From: Pseudomonas fluorescens
Lineage (GTDB): Bacteria > Pseudomonadota > Gammaproteobacteria > Pseudomonadales > Pseudomonadaceae
Length of the DNA stretch: 64,000 bases
Assembly (NCBI RefSeq): GCF_902497875.1
Contig: NZ_CABVHY010000024.1
Span: 1-64,000 of the forward strand
Reading direction: 5' to 3'
In this document: in pieces, positions 1 to 8,537 of the stretch
Layout: each line of letters starts with the position of its first letter
Numbering within the stretch: the first letter of the stretch is position 1
Translations under genes and position numbers: made by a program
Notes under the pieces: generated by a model
Databases searched by the model: none
What the model saw: the letters and a program-made list of their open reading frames with translations, nothing else
Told to the model about the DNA's origin: nothing

Positions 1-78
1 CTTGCTCGCGAATGCGGACTCACATTCACCCCTTGAGTCGCCTGATACACTGCATTCGCGAGCAAGCTCGCTCCCACA
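1..78. repeat. REPIN (two inverted REP arms), left arm cut by window edge
   Basis: The sequence opens with CTTGCTCGCGAATGCG and at 53-78 carries the inverted partner followed by the REP core GCGAGCAAGCTCGCTCCCAC. This is the GAGCAAGCTCGCTC palindrome family common between genes in the Pseudomonas fluorescens group. It lies downstream of ahpF. Two inverted arms with a short spacer fit a REPIN, a non-autonomous element mobilised by RAYT transposases; no RAYT gene is present here. Confidence 0.8.
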
Positions 79-121
79 AAAGCGGGTTCCCGTACATGCC
101 TGCTTTCACAAGCTGCACACG

Positions 122-160
122 ACAAAACCCCACGATCGCTCATGGGGTTTTGTTTTTTTT
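122..160. terminator. Bidirectional rho-independent terminator after ahpF
   Basis: A perfect 10-bp stem (ACAAAACCCC with GGGGTTTTGT) is followed on the plus side by a run of T. On the minus strand the hairpin lies just past the ahpF stop and ends in TTTTGT, so it can end ahpF transcription too. Confidence 0.75.
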
Positions 161-172
161 TGCGCTATCGGA

Positions 173-1735
173 TCACGCCGGCGCAGAAGTCCGAATCAAG
201 TGATCGAATGCGCTGAGGGAAGCCTTGGCGCCCTCGCCCACCGCGATCACGATCTGCTTGTACGGCACGGTGGTCACGTCACCGGCAGCGAACACCCCCG
301 GCAGTGAAGTCTCGCCTCGGGCATCGACGATGATCTCGCCGCGCGGCGATAGCTCGAGGGTGCCCTTGAGCCAGTCGGTGTTGGGTAGCAGACCGATCTG
401 CACAAAGATCCCTTCCAGTTCTACAGCGCGCTCCTCGTCCGACTGGCGATCCTTGTAGCGCAGGCCGTTGACCTTCTGACCGTCGCCGGTGACTTCAGTG
501 GTTTGCGCACGGGTGATCACCGTAACATTCGGCAGGCTGTGCAACTTGCGCTGCAACACCGCGTCGGCGCGCAACTGCACGTCGAACTCCAGCAGTGTCA
601 CGTGGGACACGATACCGGCCAGGTCGATGGCCGCTTCAACGCCGGAGTTACCGCCGCCAATCACCGCCACGCGTTTGCCCTTGAACAGCGGACCGTCGCA
701 GTGCGGGCAATACGCCACGCCTTTGTTGCGGTATTGCTGCTCACCCGGGACGTTCATTTCACGCCACCGGGCACCGGTCGCGAGGATCACGGTCCTGGCT
801 TTCAACGAAGCACCGCTGGCGAATTTGATTTCGTGCAGCTCGCCGTTCTTGCCCGGCACCAATTTATCGGCGCGTTGCAGGTTCATGATGTCGACGTCGT
901 ATTGCTTGACGTGTTCTTCCAGCGCCATGGCCAGTTTCGGCCCTTCGGTTTCCTGCACGGAGATGAAGTTCTCGATGGCCATGGTGTCGAGCACCTGTCC
1001 GCCGAAACGTTCAGCGGCGACACCGGTGCGAATGCCTTTACGGGCGGCATAGATCGCCGCCGCGGCACCGGCCGGGCCACCGCCGACGACCAGTACGTCA
1101 AAGGCTTCTTTGGCGCTGATCTTTTCGGCCTGACGCTCGATGCCGCTGGTGTCGATTTTGGCGAGGATTTCTTCCAGGCCCATGCGGCCCTGGCCGAAGT
1201 TCACCCCGTTCAGGTAGACGCTTGGCACGGCCATGATCTGGCGGTCATCGACTTCGGCCTGAAACAGCGCCCCGTCGATAGCGACGTGGCGGATATTCGG
1301 GTTCAGCACCGCCATCAGGTTCAGCGCCTGGACCACGTCCGGACAATTCTGGCAGGACAGCGAGAAGTAAGTCTCGAAGCTGAACTGGCCTTTGAGCGAG
1401 CGGATCTGTTCGATCACGTCACTACTGGCTTTCGATGGGTGGCCGCCGACTTGCAGCAAGGCCAGTACCAGCGATGTGAATTCATGGCCCATCGGGATGC
1501 CGGCGAAACGCAGACTGATGTCGCTTCCCGGGCGGTTGATCGAGAACGATGGTTTACGTGCATCGTCACCGTTGTCGAGCAAGGTAATCTGGCTGGAAAG
1601 ACTGGCAACGTCTTTCAGGAGTTCGAGCATTTCCCGGGATTTCGCACCGTCGTCGAGGGAGGCAACGATCTCGATCGGCTGGGTGACCCGTTCCAGGTAT
1701 GACTTCAACTGGGCTTTAAGATTGGCGTCCAACAT
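173..1735 (-). CDS. ahpF: Alkyl hydroperoxide reductase subunit F
   Basis: A 520-residue flavoprotein disulfide reductase that passes electrons from NADH through FAD and two CXXC pairs to AhpC in the cytoplasm. Residues 1-200 form the tandem thioredoxin-like domain with the CQNC pair at 128-131. A Rossmann motif VVGGGPAGAAAA lies near 215, and the redox pair CPHC sits in GVAYCPHCDG near 345. The start is set at the ATG giving MLDANLK, because the in-frame extension upstream runs through the ahpC-ahpF terminator; 520 residues is the family's usual length. It follows ahpC on the same strand and is separated from it by a hairpin, so ahpF is probably made at a lower level than ahpC. Confidence 0.97.
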   Translation of the reverse strand: MLDANLKAQLKSYLERVTQPIEIVASLDDGAKSREMLELLKDVASLSSQITLLDNGDDARKPSFSINRPGSDISLRFAGIPMGHEFTSLVLALLQVGGHPSKASSDVIEQIRSLKGQFSFETYFSLSCQNCPDVVQALNLMAVLNPNIRHVAIDGALFQAEVDDRQIMAVPSVYLNGVNFGQGRMGLEEILAKIDTSGIERQAEKISAKEAFDVLVVGGGPAGAAAAIYAARKGIRTGVAAERFGGQVLDTMAIENFISVQETEGPKLAMALEEHVKQYDVDIMNLQRADKLVPGKNGELHEIKFASGASLKARTVILATGARWREMNVPGEQQYRNKGVAYCPHCDGPLFKGKRVAVIGGGNSGVEAAIDLAGIVSHVTLLEFDVQLRADAVLQRKLHSLPNVTVITRAQTTEVTGDGQKVNGLRYKDRQSDEERAVELEGIFVQIGLLPNTDWLKGTLELSPRGEIIVDARGETSLPGVFAAGDVTTVPYKQIVIAVGEGAKASLSAFDHLIRTSAPA

Positions 1736-1772
1736 ACGGGCGATTTCCTTGATTGTGTAGAAAGTCGAATCA

Positions 1773-1810
1773 TAAAAAAACGCCCGAGCGAATCTCGCCC
1801 GGGCGTTTTT
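1773..1810 (-). terminator. Intercistronic terminator/attenuator between ahpC and ahpF
   Basis: An inverted repeat of CGCCCGAGCG-type arms is flanked by A-runs on one side and T-runs on the other. In the minus-strand direction of ahpC-ahpF the stem is followed by TTTTTTT. It should end most ahpC transcripts and let a fraction read into ahpF. Confidence 0.8.
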
Positions 1811-1872
1811 CAAGGGCGGTGCAGCTTACTTAGCAGGTGCGCAGTTCCGCCCTGATGTAGCGCGTCACAGAC

Positions 1873-2436
1873 TTAGATCTTGCCGACCAGGTCCAGGGAC
1901 GGAGCCAGGGTGGCCTCGCCTTCTTTCCACTTGGCCGGGCAAACCTGGCCCGGGTGAGCAGCGACGTACTGGGCAGCCTTGATTTTGCGCAGCAGCTCGG
2001 AAGCGTCACGGCCCACACCGCCGTCGTTCAGCTCGACGATTTTGATCTGGCCTTCAGGGTTGATCACGAAGGTGCCACGGTCAGCCAGACCGGCTTCTTC
2101 GATCAGCACGTCGAAGTTGCGGGAGATAGCGTGAGTCGGGTCGCCGATCATGGTGTACTGGATTTTGCCGATGGCTGGCGACGTGTTGTGCCAGGCAGCG
2201 TGGGCAAAGTGGGTATCGGTGGAAACGCTGTAGATCTCGACGCCCAGCTTCTCGAACTCGGCGTAGTTGTCAGCCAGGTCTTCCAGTTCGGTCGGGCAAA
2301 CGAAGGTGAAGTCAGCCGGGTAGAAGAATACGACAGACCACTTGCCTTTCAGGTCAGCGTCCGACACTTTTACGAAGTCGCCATTTTTAAAGGCGTCAGC
2401 TTTGAATGGTTTAACTTGGCTGTTGATGATAGGCAT
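1873..2436 (-). CDS. ahpC: Alkyl hydroperoxide reductase subunit C (2-Cys peroxiredoxin)
   Basis: A typical AhpC of 187 residues that reduces H2O2, organic peroxides and peroxynitrite. The peroxidatic cysteine is C47 in FTFVCPTE and the resolving cysteine is C166 in GQVCPAKW, so both catalytic residues are present. The start is the ATG at MPIINSQ, which matches the family N-terminus; the upstream in-frame extension is not conserved. It lies upstream of ahpF on the same strand. An OxyR-controlled promoter is expected in the 2437-2560 interval from knowledge of the family, but I cannot define a site from sequence alone. Confidence 0.97.
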   Translation of the reverse strand: MPIINSQVKPFKADAFKNGDFVKVSDADLKGKWSVVFFYPADFTFVCPTELEDLADNYAEFEKLGVEIYSVSTDTHFAHAAWHNTSPAIGKIQYTMIGDPTHAISRNFDVLIEEAGLADRGTFVINPEGQIKIVELNDGGVGRDASELLRKIKAAQYVAAHPGQVCPAKWKEGEATLAPSLDLVGKI

Positions 2437-2697
2437 CGATGACTCTCCGTCAGTGGTTGTAAAGTTGATGGGGAGAATCCTACCCATTCAAACCACTGAT
2501 GGCTCATTGGCAAAGCTCATGCAACCGATTGGCTTTGGCTATTAGCAGATACTTTTAATAGAGGAAAGCTCTAAGCAACAGGCTTCCTTTCAGCCGACAT
2601 AACTCATCAACGACTTCAAGTCCCAGCCGCTGCGGTGGGCCCAGGTGGCGAAACCCAACGATAACGCGGGGAGCCAGATGGACCTCGGTGCTCTCGG

Positions 2698-2724
2698 GTT
2701 TTTCGCGAGCAAGCTCGCTCCTAC
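2698..2724. repeat. Single REP palindrome
   Basis: TTTTCGCGAGCAAGCTCGCTCC is the same REP family as at the window start. No inverted partner is nearby, so this is a lone REP. Confidence 0.75.
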
Positions 2725-2751
2725 GCCGGGCGAATAGACCCGCAATACAGT

Positions 2752-2763
2752 ATGTATATACAT
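2752..2763. promoter_or_regulatory. 12-bp palindrome, possible repressor operator
   Basis: ATGTATATACAT is a perfect palindrome, 43 bases before a GTG that could begin the small gene at 2806. In its wider context, CAGTATGTATATACAT matches about 12 of 16 positions of a pseudomonad LexA box (CTG-N10-CAG) but lacks the outer CTG/CAG. LexA is therefore a possibility, not a call. Confidence 0.3.
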
Positions 2764-2805
2764 GGTACATACCACAGTACGAAATCAACGGAGAGAGCTT
2801 CGCAC

Positions 2806-3036
2806 GTGGTGGCGCAAACAAAGCGGTGGTGCAAACGGCACCTCTGGCAATCCTCGCCCGTGGCGAGCATCCAAGCATCGACGCAGTACGGCCAGCTCCA
2901 GCATACCGTCGACGAGCAGGCCCGAATCAACCAGGCGCTGGAGCTTTCCCTGAGAACAACCGAAGCCGCCCTGGCCCTGCACCTGGCGTCCGCGGCGATC
3001 ACGGAGCCAGTTGCCGAACCAGGCAAAGAGGATTAG
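2806..3036 (+). CDS. Small hypothetical protein
   Basis: Not recognised. The frame is open from 2752, but that ATG lies inside a palindromic operator-like site. I prefer the GTG at 2806, preceded by GGAGAGAG, giving about 76 residues. The N-terminal part is basic (TKRWCKRH). The C-terminal half (QLQHTVDEQARINQALELSL) looks helical and could form a coiled coil, and the end is acidic. Its stop codon overlaps the gor stop, tail to tail. It could be a spurious frame. Confidence 0.35.
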   Translation: MVAQTKRWCKRHLWQSSPVASIQASTQYGQLQHTVDEQARINQALELSLRTTEAALALHLASAAITEPVAEPGKED

Positions 3037-4391
3037 CTGGCGACCGGCGTGCGCATGGTGACGAATTCTTCGGCGGCCGTCGGATGCACGCCGATGGTTT
3101 CGTCGAAGTCGCGCTTGGTCGCGCCTGCCTTCAAGGCAATCGCCAACCCCTGAACGATTTCACCAGCGTCCGGGCCGACCATGTGGCAACCCAGCACCTT
3201 GTCGGTCTTGGCATCGACCACCAGCTTCATCAGCGTGCGCTCCTGACACTCGGTCATTGTCAGTTTCATGGGCCGGAAGCGGCTTTCGAAGATCTGCACG
3301 CTGTAGCCTTCTTCCCTGGCCTGCTCTTCCGTCAGCCCAACCGTACCAATATTCGGCAGGCTGAACACCGCCGTCGGGATCATCCGGTAATCCACCAGAC
3401 GGTACTGCTCCGGCTTGAACAAGCGGCGCGCCACGGCCATGCCTTCAGCCAGTGCGACCGGTGTCAATTGCACGCGGCCAATCACATCACCGATCGCCAG
3501 AATCGACGGCTCACTGGTTTGATACTGCTCATCGACTTCCACGAACCCGCGCTTGTCGAGCTTCACCCGGGTGTTTTCCAGCCCCAGGTTGTCCAGCATC
3601 GGCCGGCGACCCGTGGCATAGAACACGCAATCAGTCTCCAGCTGGCGACCATCCTTGAGCGTCACTTTCAAACTGCCATCGGCCTGCTTGTCGATGCGCT
3701 CGATGTCCGCATTGAACTGCAGATTCATTCCACGCTTGGTCAGTTCTTCCTGCAAATGCGTGCGCACCGCGCCGTCGAAGCCGCGCAGGAACAGATTGCC
3801 GCGATACAAGAGTGTCGTTTCCGCACCCAGGCCATGGAAGATTCCGGCGAATTCGACGGCGATGTAACCACCACCGACCACCATAACGCGCTTGGGCAAC
3901 GCTTTCAGGAAGAACGCCTGGTTGGAGCTGATGGCATGCTCGTGACCCGGAATATCCGGAATCTGCGGCCAGCCACCGACGGCAATCAGAATGTGTTTGG
4001 CAGTGAAGCGCTCGCCATTGATTTCAACCTGGTGCGACCCTGTCAGCGTGGCATGGCCTTCATGCAAGGTCACCCCGCTGTTGACCAGCAGATTGCGATA
4101 GATGCCGTTCAATCGATTGATTTCGCGGTCCTTGTTGGCAATCAGCGTCGGCCAATCGAATTCGGCCTCGCCGGGCGACCAACCAAAACCCTTGGCCTGC
4201 TCAAAGTCTTCGGCGAAATGCGCACCGTACACCAACAACTTTTTCGGCACGCAACCGACATTGACGCAGGTGCCACCCAGATAGCGGCTCTCGGCTATAG
4301 CCACTTTCGCGCCAAACCCTGCGGCAAATCGCGCAGCACGCACACCGCCGGAACCGGCGCCAATCACATAAAGGTCAAAATCGTAGGCCAT
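3033..4391 (-). CDS. gor: Glutathione-disulfide reductase
   Basis: A 452-residue FAD/NADPH enzyme that regenerates reduced glutathione in the cytoplasm. The FAD-binding motif GAGSGGVRAA lies at 11-20, the redox disulfide GTCVNVGC has C42 and C47, the NADPH-binding segment is VVGGGYIAVEFAG, and the C-terminal catalytic HPTAAEE has H436. The start at MAYDFDLY has a good GAGGAG ribosome binding site; an in-frame extension of 8 codons upstream is less likely. It lies just downstream of galU on the same strand, an arrangement seen in other pseudomonads, with a terminator between them. Confidence 0.96.
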   Translation of the reverse strand: MAYDFDLYVIGAGSGGVRAARFAAGFGAKVAIAESRYLGGTCVNVGCVPKKLLVYGAHFAEDFEQAKGFGWSPGEAEFDWPTLIANKDREINRLNGIYRNLLVNSGVTLHEGHATLTGSHQVEINGERFTAKHILIAVGGWPQIPDIPGHEHAISSNQAFFLKALPKRVMVVGGGYIAVEFAGIFHGLGAETTLLYRGNLFLRGFDGAVRTHLQEELTKRGMNLQFNADIERIDKQADGSLKVTLKDGRQLETDCVFYATGRRPMLDNLGLENTRVKLDKRGFVEVDEQYQTSEPSILAIGDVIGRVQLTPVALAEGMAVARRLFKPEQYRLVDYRMIPTAVFSLPNIGTVGLTEEQAREEGYSVQIFESRFRPMKLTMTECQERTLMKLVVDAKTDKVLGCHMVGPDAGEIVQGLAIALKAGATKRDFDETIGVHPTAAEEFVTMRTPVAS

Positions 4392-4470
4392 TTCAATCTC
4401 CTCGGCAGGCCACAAGCATAACCGCTTCGGCTTTTTTGGGCAGCGCTGCGAACCCCATGGGGGCGGAAAA

Positions 4471-4498
4471 TAAAAAAGCCACCCGAAGGTGGCTTTTC
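4471..4498 (-). terminator. Rho-independent terminator after galU
   Basis: AAAAGCCACC/GGTGGCTTTT stem with a GAA-type loop. In the minus direction it is followed by a T-run. It separates galU from gor. Confidence 0.8.
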
Positions 4499-4521
4499 AG
4501 TACAAGAACGGCGAAGCGCTA

Positions 4522-5361
4522 TCAGTAAGCCTTGCCCGTCTTGTAGAAGTGCTCGAAGCAGAAGTTGGTGGCTTCGATGTAACCTTCAGCACCACCGCAG
4601 TCGAAACGCGTGCCTTTGAACTTATAGGCAATCACACAACCATCCTGCGCCTGTTTCATCAGGGCGTCGGTGATCTGGATCTCGCCACCTTTGCCTGGCT
4701 CGGTTTCTTCGATCAACTTGAAGATGTCCGGAGTCAGAATGTAACGACCGATGATCGCCAGGTTGGACGGCGCATCTTCAGGTTTTGGCTTCTCGACCAT
4801 GTTCCGTACGCGGTACAGGTCATCGCCGATCAAATCGCCGGCGATCACCCCGTATTTATGGGTTTCCTGCGGGTCGACTTCCTGGATCGCCACGATCGTG
4901 CAACGGTACTGTTTGTACAGCTTGACCATCTGGGTCAGCACACCGTCACCTTCCAGGTTGACGCACAAGTCGTCCGCCAGCACTACCGCGAACGGTTCGT
5001 CACCGATCAACGGGCGGCCAGTCAGAATCGCGTGACCCAGGCCCTTCATTTCAGTCTGACGGGTGTAGGAGAACGAGCACTCGTCGAGCAGTTTACGGAT
5101 GCCGACCAGGTACTTTTCCTTGTCGGTGCCCTTGATCTGGTTTTCCAGCTCGTAGCTGATGTCGAAGTGGTCTTCCAGGGCACGCTTGCCACGACCCGTA
5201 ACGATGGAGATTTCTGTCAAGCCAGCGTCCAGCGCTTCTTCTACGCCGTACTGGATCAGTGGCTTGTTCACCACCGGCAGCATTTCTTTAGGCATGGCCT
5301 TGGTCGCTGGCAGGAAGCGAGTGCCGTAACCGGCTGCTGGGAACAAGCATTTCTTGATCAT
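4522..5361 (-). CDS. galU: UTP-glucose-1-phosphate uridylyltransferase
   Basis: A 279-residue nucleotidyltransferase making UDP-glucose for exopolysaccharide, LPS core and osmoprotectant synthesis. The nucleotide-binding motif GYGTRFLPATKAMPKEMLPV lies at 11-30 and the sugar-binding region includes VEKPKPEDAPSNLAIIGRY. Length and both ends match the bacterial GalU family. It stands alone with its own terminator before gor. Confidence 0.96.
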   Translation of the reverse strand: MIKKCLFPAAGYGTRFLPATKAMPKEMLPVVNKPLIQYGVEEALDAGLTEISIVTGRGKRALEDHFDISYELENQIKGTDKEKYLVGIRKLLDECSFSYTRQTEMKGLGHAILTGRPLIGDEPFAVVLADDLCVNLEGDGVLTQMVKLYKQYRCTIVAIQEVDPQETHKYGVIAGDLIGDDLYRVRNMVEKPKPEDAPSNLAIIGRYILTPDIFKLIEETEPGKGGEIQITDALMKQAQDGCVIAYKFKGTRFDCGGAEGYIEATNFCFEHFYKTGKAY

Positions 5362-5662
5362 ATGAGTCCTTAAAAGGGCTGTACGTACGAATTTGGCGCA
5401 GTCTAATCAGGCGGCGGACACCTTTCAATGCCCGCCACGGGCTAACCGATGCCATCATAGAGAAATATTAAGACCGATAGTTCCGCAGCATCTTATATAT
5501 CGAGCCCGGCGTAAATCACCTTCTTGCCTCCAGCCCCGCTTTTAAAGCGGATGGAGGCTATTGAGCGGATTTACCTGGAAAATGGCGAGAAACAGCCAAA
5601 CACGCTATTCAAGGGCATTTGGCGCTATCATTGCCCCTTGACCCAGCCAACGAGACAGATAG
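5362..5662. other. Intergenic stretch, no gene seen
   Basis: About 300 bases between the divergent galU and the small gene at 5663. It must hold the galU promoter. No hairpin, repeat or convincing reading frame was seen; the frame starting at 5524 is out of register with the small gene and looks random. Confidence 0.5.
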
Positions 5663-5851
5663 ATGTCGGCAGTAAAAAGCGTGAACGGTTACCTGATCAA
5701 TCAGGCAAAAGATGGCCAATGGTGGGTAGACAGCGCCAGCGGCGAAAACGTCGCCGGACCTTTCCCGTCCGAAGCCTTGGCCTGCGAAGTGGCTGAGGTG
5801 CTGCAGGACCAGCCGGCGCCCCCCGCCCGGCGACGCAACGCCAAGCCCTGA
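5663..5851 (+). CDS. Conserved small hypothetical protein
   Basis: A 62-residue protein beginning MSAVKSVNGYLI with aromatic residues (GQWWVDSASGENVAGPFPS) and a basic, proline-rich tail (PAPPARRRNAKP). No signal peptide or membrane segment. Function unknown; it reads like one of the short proteins conserved within Pseudomonas. Confidence 0.65.
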   Translation: MSAVKSVNGYLINQAKDGQWWVDSASGENVAGPFPSEALACEVAEVLQDQPAPPARRRNAKP

Positions 5852-6002
5852 GCAATATCCAACCTCACTGACCCTGCGGTAGTAGCTCTAGCGCAGGGCT
5901 TTGGGGTGTTTATCTGTACGAAAATGTCCTTTCGATATAATCTCTCGGCCTTGGCCTGACCGTACCGCCCTCTATTTCGACACCTCGACGACGACAACCC
6001 AC

Positions 6003-6287
6003 ATGAAAAAAATCCTCTTCATCAGCGCGGCACTGGCCGCTCTCGGCGGCTGTGCCAGTGCCGAAAAGATTTATCTGAACGACGGCCAACAAGGCCTGAC
6101 GATTGACTGTTCCGGGGAGGCCAACTCCTGGGCCACCTGCTATGAAAAAGCCGACAGCTCATGTGCCGGCACCGGCTACAACATCATTGGCACCGATGGC
6201 ACGCCAGCACTCACGCAAAGCGACAAGACCCTGGGGGCCGATGTGGGCAACTACAAGAGCCGCAGTGTGGTGGTGGTCTGCAAGTAA
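6003..6287 (+). CDS. Small lipoprotein
   Basis: A 94-residue protein with a lipoprotein signal: MKKILF, a hydrophobic stretch, then lipobox LGGC with the acylated cysteine near 17. The mature part has four more cysteines (DCSGE, ATCYE, SSCAG, VVCK), suggesting two disulfides in the periplasm. The start ATG directly follows ACAACCCAC; an upstream in-frame extension of 34 codons would bury the signal peptide and was rejected. Function unknown. Confidence 0.75.
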   Translation: MKKILFISAALAALGGCASAEKIYLNDGQQGLTIDCSGEANSWATCYEKADSSCAGTGYNIIGTDGTPALTQSDKTLGADVGNYKSRSVVVVCK

Positions 6288-6310
6288 GCACGCACCCAGG
6301 CTCGGCGTGA

Positions 6311-6541
6311 TTACATATGAATTTCCGCAAATTTGATCCCGAGCCCGCGCACGGTCTCGACCAGATCATCCAGACGCCCGAATGATTCGACTTCATCGCT
6401 GTCATCCACCAGGAAATAGCTGCGCCCCGCACTCTTCTTGAAGAACACGATCCACTCCCCCGGATTGGCCGGATTCTGAATCACATGGGTCGCCGAGATA
6501 TGCCCCTCGGCATGCCGCTCCCTGACCTGTTCACGCTTCAT
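6311..6541 (-). CDS. Conserved hypothetical protein
   Basis: A 76-residue soluble protein beginning MKREQVRERHAEGHISATH. A central GEWIVFFKKSAGRSYFLVDD segment looks like a beta hairpin, followed by a helix (RLDDLVETVRGLG). No export signal. Function unknown. It converges with the lipoprotein gene at 6003. Confidence 0.65.
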   Translation of the reverse strand: MKREQVRERHAEGHISATHVIQNPANPGEWIVFFKKSAGRSYFLVDDSDEVESFGRLDDLVETVRGLGIKFAEIHM

Positions 6542-6727
6542 TAATGACTCCCGAAATAACTGTGCAACACCACTGCCAGAGTTGAGGGCATCGGTGTTCT
6601 ATAGCGGCAGTTTATCGGATGTCCTGGCCTGGCGGGGCTCGACGTTGCCGGCAGCCCATCGGGCTCGCCAGAAATCCGCCGCAAACCAAACGCCTGCCGA
6701 GCTACAATCAGGCGTCTTTGTAGCGCT

Positions 6728-7120
6728 TCAGGCAGTAAAAACCTCGGACGCCGCCAGTTTGCGTGACAATCCGCCGGAAATGCATTCGTTGGCGGCATTG
6801 CCCACATCCGCGGGTCGCAGCGGCATGTGGCCCATCCGCTCATACAGCTTGATGCTGCTGCCGCCGGAGCGTTCGTCGATATCAAAAATAGCGGCCGGGC
6901 CCGACGAGAGCTTTTGCGGAACAATCACCCGCACTCCCTCCTTGACTGGCTCGATCTGTAAGGCGCCACGGCTACTGGCCAGTTTATCGACCACACACTG
7001 GGCATAGTCCTGCGGATTTTTCCCCGAGATCACGCTCATGGTCGGCGGTGTCTGGCGGATATCCGAGACGGTCGCACAACCACTCATGGCCAAGGTCAGC
7101 ACCCACACGACTCGCTTCAT
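6728..7120 (-). CDS. Putative lipoprotein
   Basis: A 130-residue protein with N-terminal MKRVVWVLTLAMSGC, a short lipoprotein signal with lipobox AMSGC. The mature part has no family I recognise. Two cysteines (QCVV, ECIS) could pair. The ribosome binding site GGAGG lies shortly before the ATG. Confidence 0.7.
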   Translation of the reverse strand: MKRVVWVLTLAMSGCATVSDIRQTPPTMSVISGKNPQDYAQCVVDKLASSRGALQIEPVKEGVRVIVPQKLSSGPAAIFDIDERSGGSSIKLYERMGHMPLRPADVGNAANECISGGLSRKLAASEVFTA

Positions 7121-7329
7121 ATAAAACCTCCGATAAAGACCCTCCGACAGCGCAAATACGGTTTTTCTCCGGGGCGCATGGGTTTATCTCGTATAAAAAA
7201 CCGAATAATTGTTTTTTATTGTCAAAGCCCCCGGCGTCGGCCCGATAATAATCCGTTCGGGCTGATAAACTGCCCCATAGCCCATGCTATCGTTTTGATT
7301 TTGTAGAAAAAGCCCTTCTGGAGGCGCCC

Positions 7330-7632
7330 ATGAAATTTATCCACCAGCGCGAGCACCTCAACGAAGACGATATCGTCGTCATCGAATGCTCCCAGGTATG
7401 CAACATCCGGCTGATGAACGATGCCAATTTTCGCAGTTTCAAAAATGGCGGTCGTCACACCTATCACGGCGGCGCGTTCGACAAGTTTCCGGCGAAAATC
7501 ACCGCACCCAGCACCGGTTTCTGGAACATCACCATCGATACGGTCAACAACCGCGCCATCAGCGTGACCCGTAAACCGACCCTGACCCACTCGATCAAGA
7601 TCATCCGCCGCTCCAGCTCGAAACTGCGCTGA
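7330..7632 (+). CDS. DUF1883 domain protein
   Basis: A 100-residue protein, MKFIHQREHLNEDDIVVIECSQVCN, with the conserved RSFKNGGRHTYHGGAFDKFP block characteristic of DUF1883. This family folds as a small beta protein of unknown role, sometimes fused to TIR domains. It is preceded by a TGGAGG ribosome binding site. The next small gene starts 50 bases downstream, so the two may be co-transcribed. Confidence 0.8.
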   Translation: MKFIHQREHLNEDDIVVIECSQVCNIRLMNDANFRSFKNGGRHTYHGGAFDKFPAKITAPSTGFWNITIDTVNNRAISVTRKPTLTHSIKIIRRSSSKLR

Positions 7633-7681
7633 AACCTGCCCCATACCGCCGACCCCACGACTACAGGAACAGGAAACGACC

Positions 7682-7852
7682 GTGACCCAGACGACCAAGT
7701 ACGTGATCAAATACAAACTCAATGGCGAGCGTCGTTTCGAATTCGCTCAGCTTGAGTCTGGCACCGTGGATGAAGCCAAGGCCGCGCTGGAGGCCATTCA
7801 TGGCCAAACCGACGACGTCATCAGCGATATCAATGTGAGCAAGGCGCTGTAA
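7682..7852 (+). CDS. Small hypothetical protein with GTG start
   Basis: A 56-residue frame opening with GTG after an AGGAAA ribosome binding site. It reads MTQTTKYVIKYKLNGERRFE and ends DISDINVSKAL-like (DDVISDINVSKAL). The even, alternating charge pattern and good codon use suggest a real gene. It follows the DUF1883 gene. Function unknown. Confidence 0.55.
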   Translation: MTQTTKYVIKYKLNGERRFEFAQLESGTVDEAKAALEAIHGQTDDVISDINVSKAL

Positions 7853-8003
7853 AGCACACTGGAGCAACAGGGACGCTCCTGCAGATTGTTTGATCGATCA
7901 CTCCCGCGCATTCACCCACAAGTTCGACCGCAAGCGCCGGAGTGTCGGCAGCAGCAACGCTCCCTAGACTGGCAAACCTCAACCTCTGGTTCAGGAGTCA
8001 GAC

Positions 8004-8537
8004 ATGTCCCTTGCACATACCACCTCAACATCCCCCCTCGCGACTGTTCGTTACACCTGCGGTCCGTCCAGCCTGGGCCTGGTACTGTTGGCATATAGCG
8101 AGCACGGAGTCTGCGCCTTGCTGCTTGGCGAAGACCAGGCAACTCTCGAATCCGACCTGAGCCAACGCCTGTCGGGGTTGCCTCGTCCGGTACGCGATGA
8201 CCGCCTGCGCCCGCAACTCGCCCGGGCAGTGCAACACCTGGAGCACCCGGACCGCCCTTTCGATGTGCCGCTGGATCTGGCCGGCAGCGCTTTTCAACGG
8301 CGCGTCTGGCAGGCATTGCGCCAGATACCCTCCGGTGAAACGGCGAGCTATAGCGAAATCGCTCAGCGTCTCGGCCAGCCAAACGCCTTTCGCGCGGTGG
8401 CCAGGGCCTGTGCCGCCAATCCCCTGGCCGTGATAGTCCCTTGCCACAGAATCGTGCGTCTGGACGGTGGTCTCAGCGGTTACCGCTGGGGCGTCGAGCG
8501 CAAACGGGCGCTGCTGGAACGCGAGGCGCGGCGATGA
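8004..8537 (+). CDS. ogt: Methylated-DNA-protein-cysteine methyltransferase
   Basis: A 177-residue suicide enzyme that removes O6-methylguanine from DNA. The acceptor cysteine is C147 in VPCHRIV; the helix-turn-helix region SYSEIAQRLGQPNAFRAVA and the following GYRWGVERKRALLERE match the family. The C-terminal half closely resembles the methyltransferase domain of ada at 10012, indicating an old local duplication. Its stop overlaps the start of the next gene (ATGA), so translation is probably coupled. Confidence 0.93.
   Translation: MSLAHTTSTSPLATVRYTCGPSSLGLVLLAYSEHGVCALLLGEDQATLESDLSQRLSGLPRPVRDDRLRPQLARAVQHLEHPDRPFDVPLDLAGSAFQRRVWQALRQIPSGETASYSEIAQRLGQPNAFRAVARACAANPLAVIVPCHRIVRLDGGLSGYRWGVERKRALLEREARR

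Noticed and set aside
503..1702. 399-codon frame antisense to ahpF
   Set aside because: It mirrors the high-GC third-position pattern of ahpF, has no family signature and no ribosome binding site.
2437..2560. OxyR site upstream of ahpC
   Set aside because: Expected from the family but no site can be defined by eye with confidence.
2688..4421. 577-codon plus-strand frame over gor
   Set aside because: Antisense shadow of gor; His- and Arg-rich with no domain.
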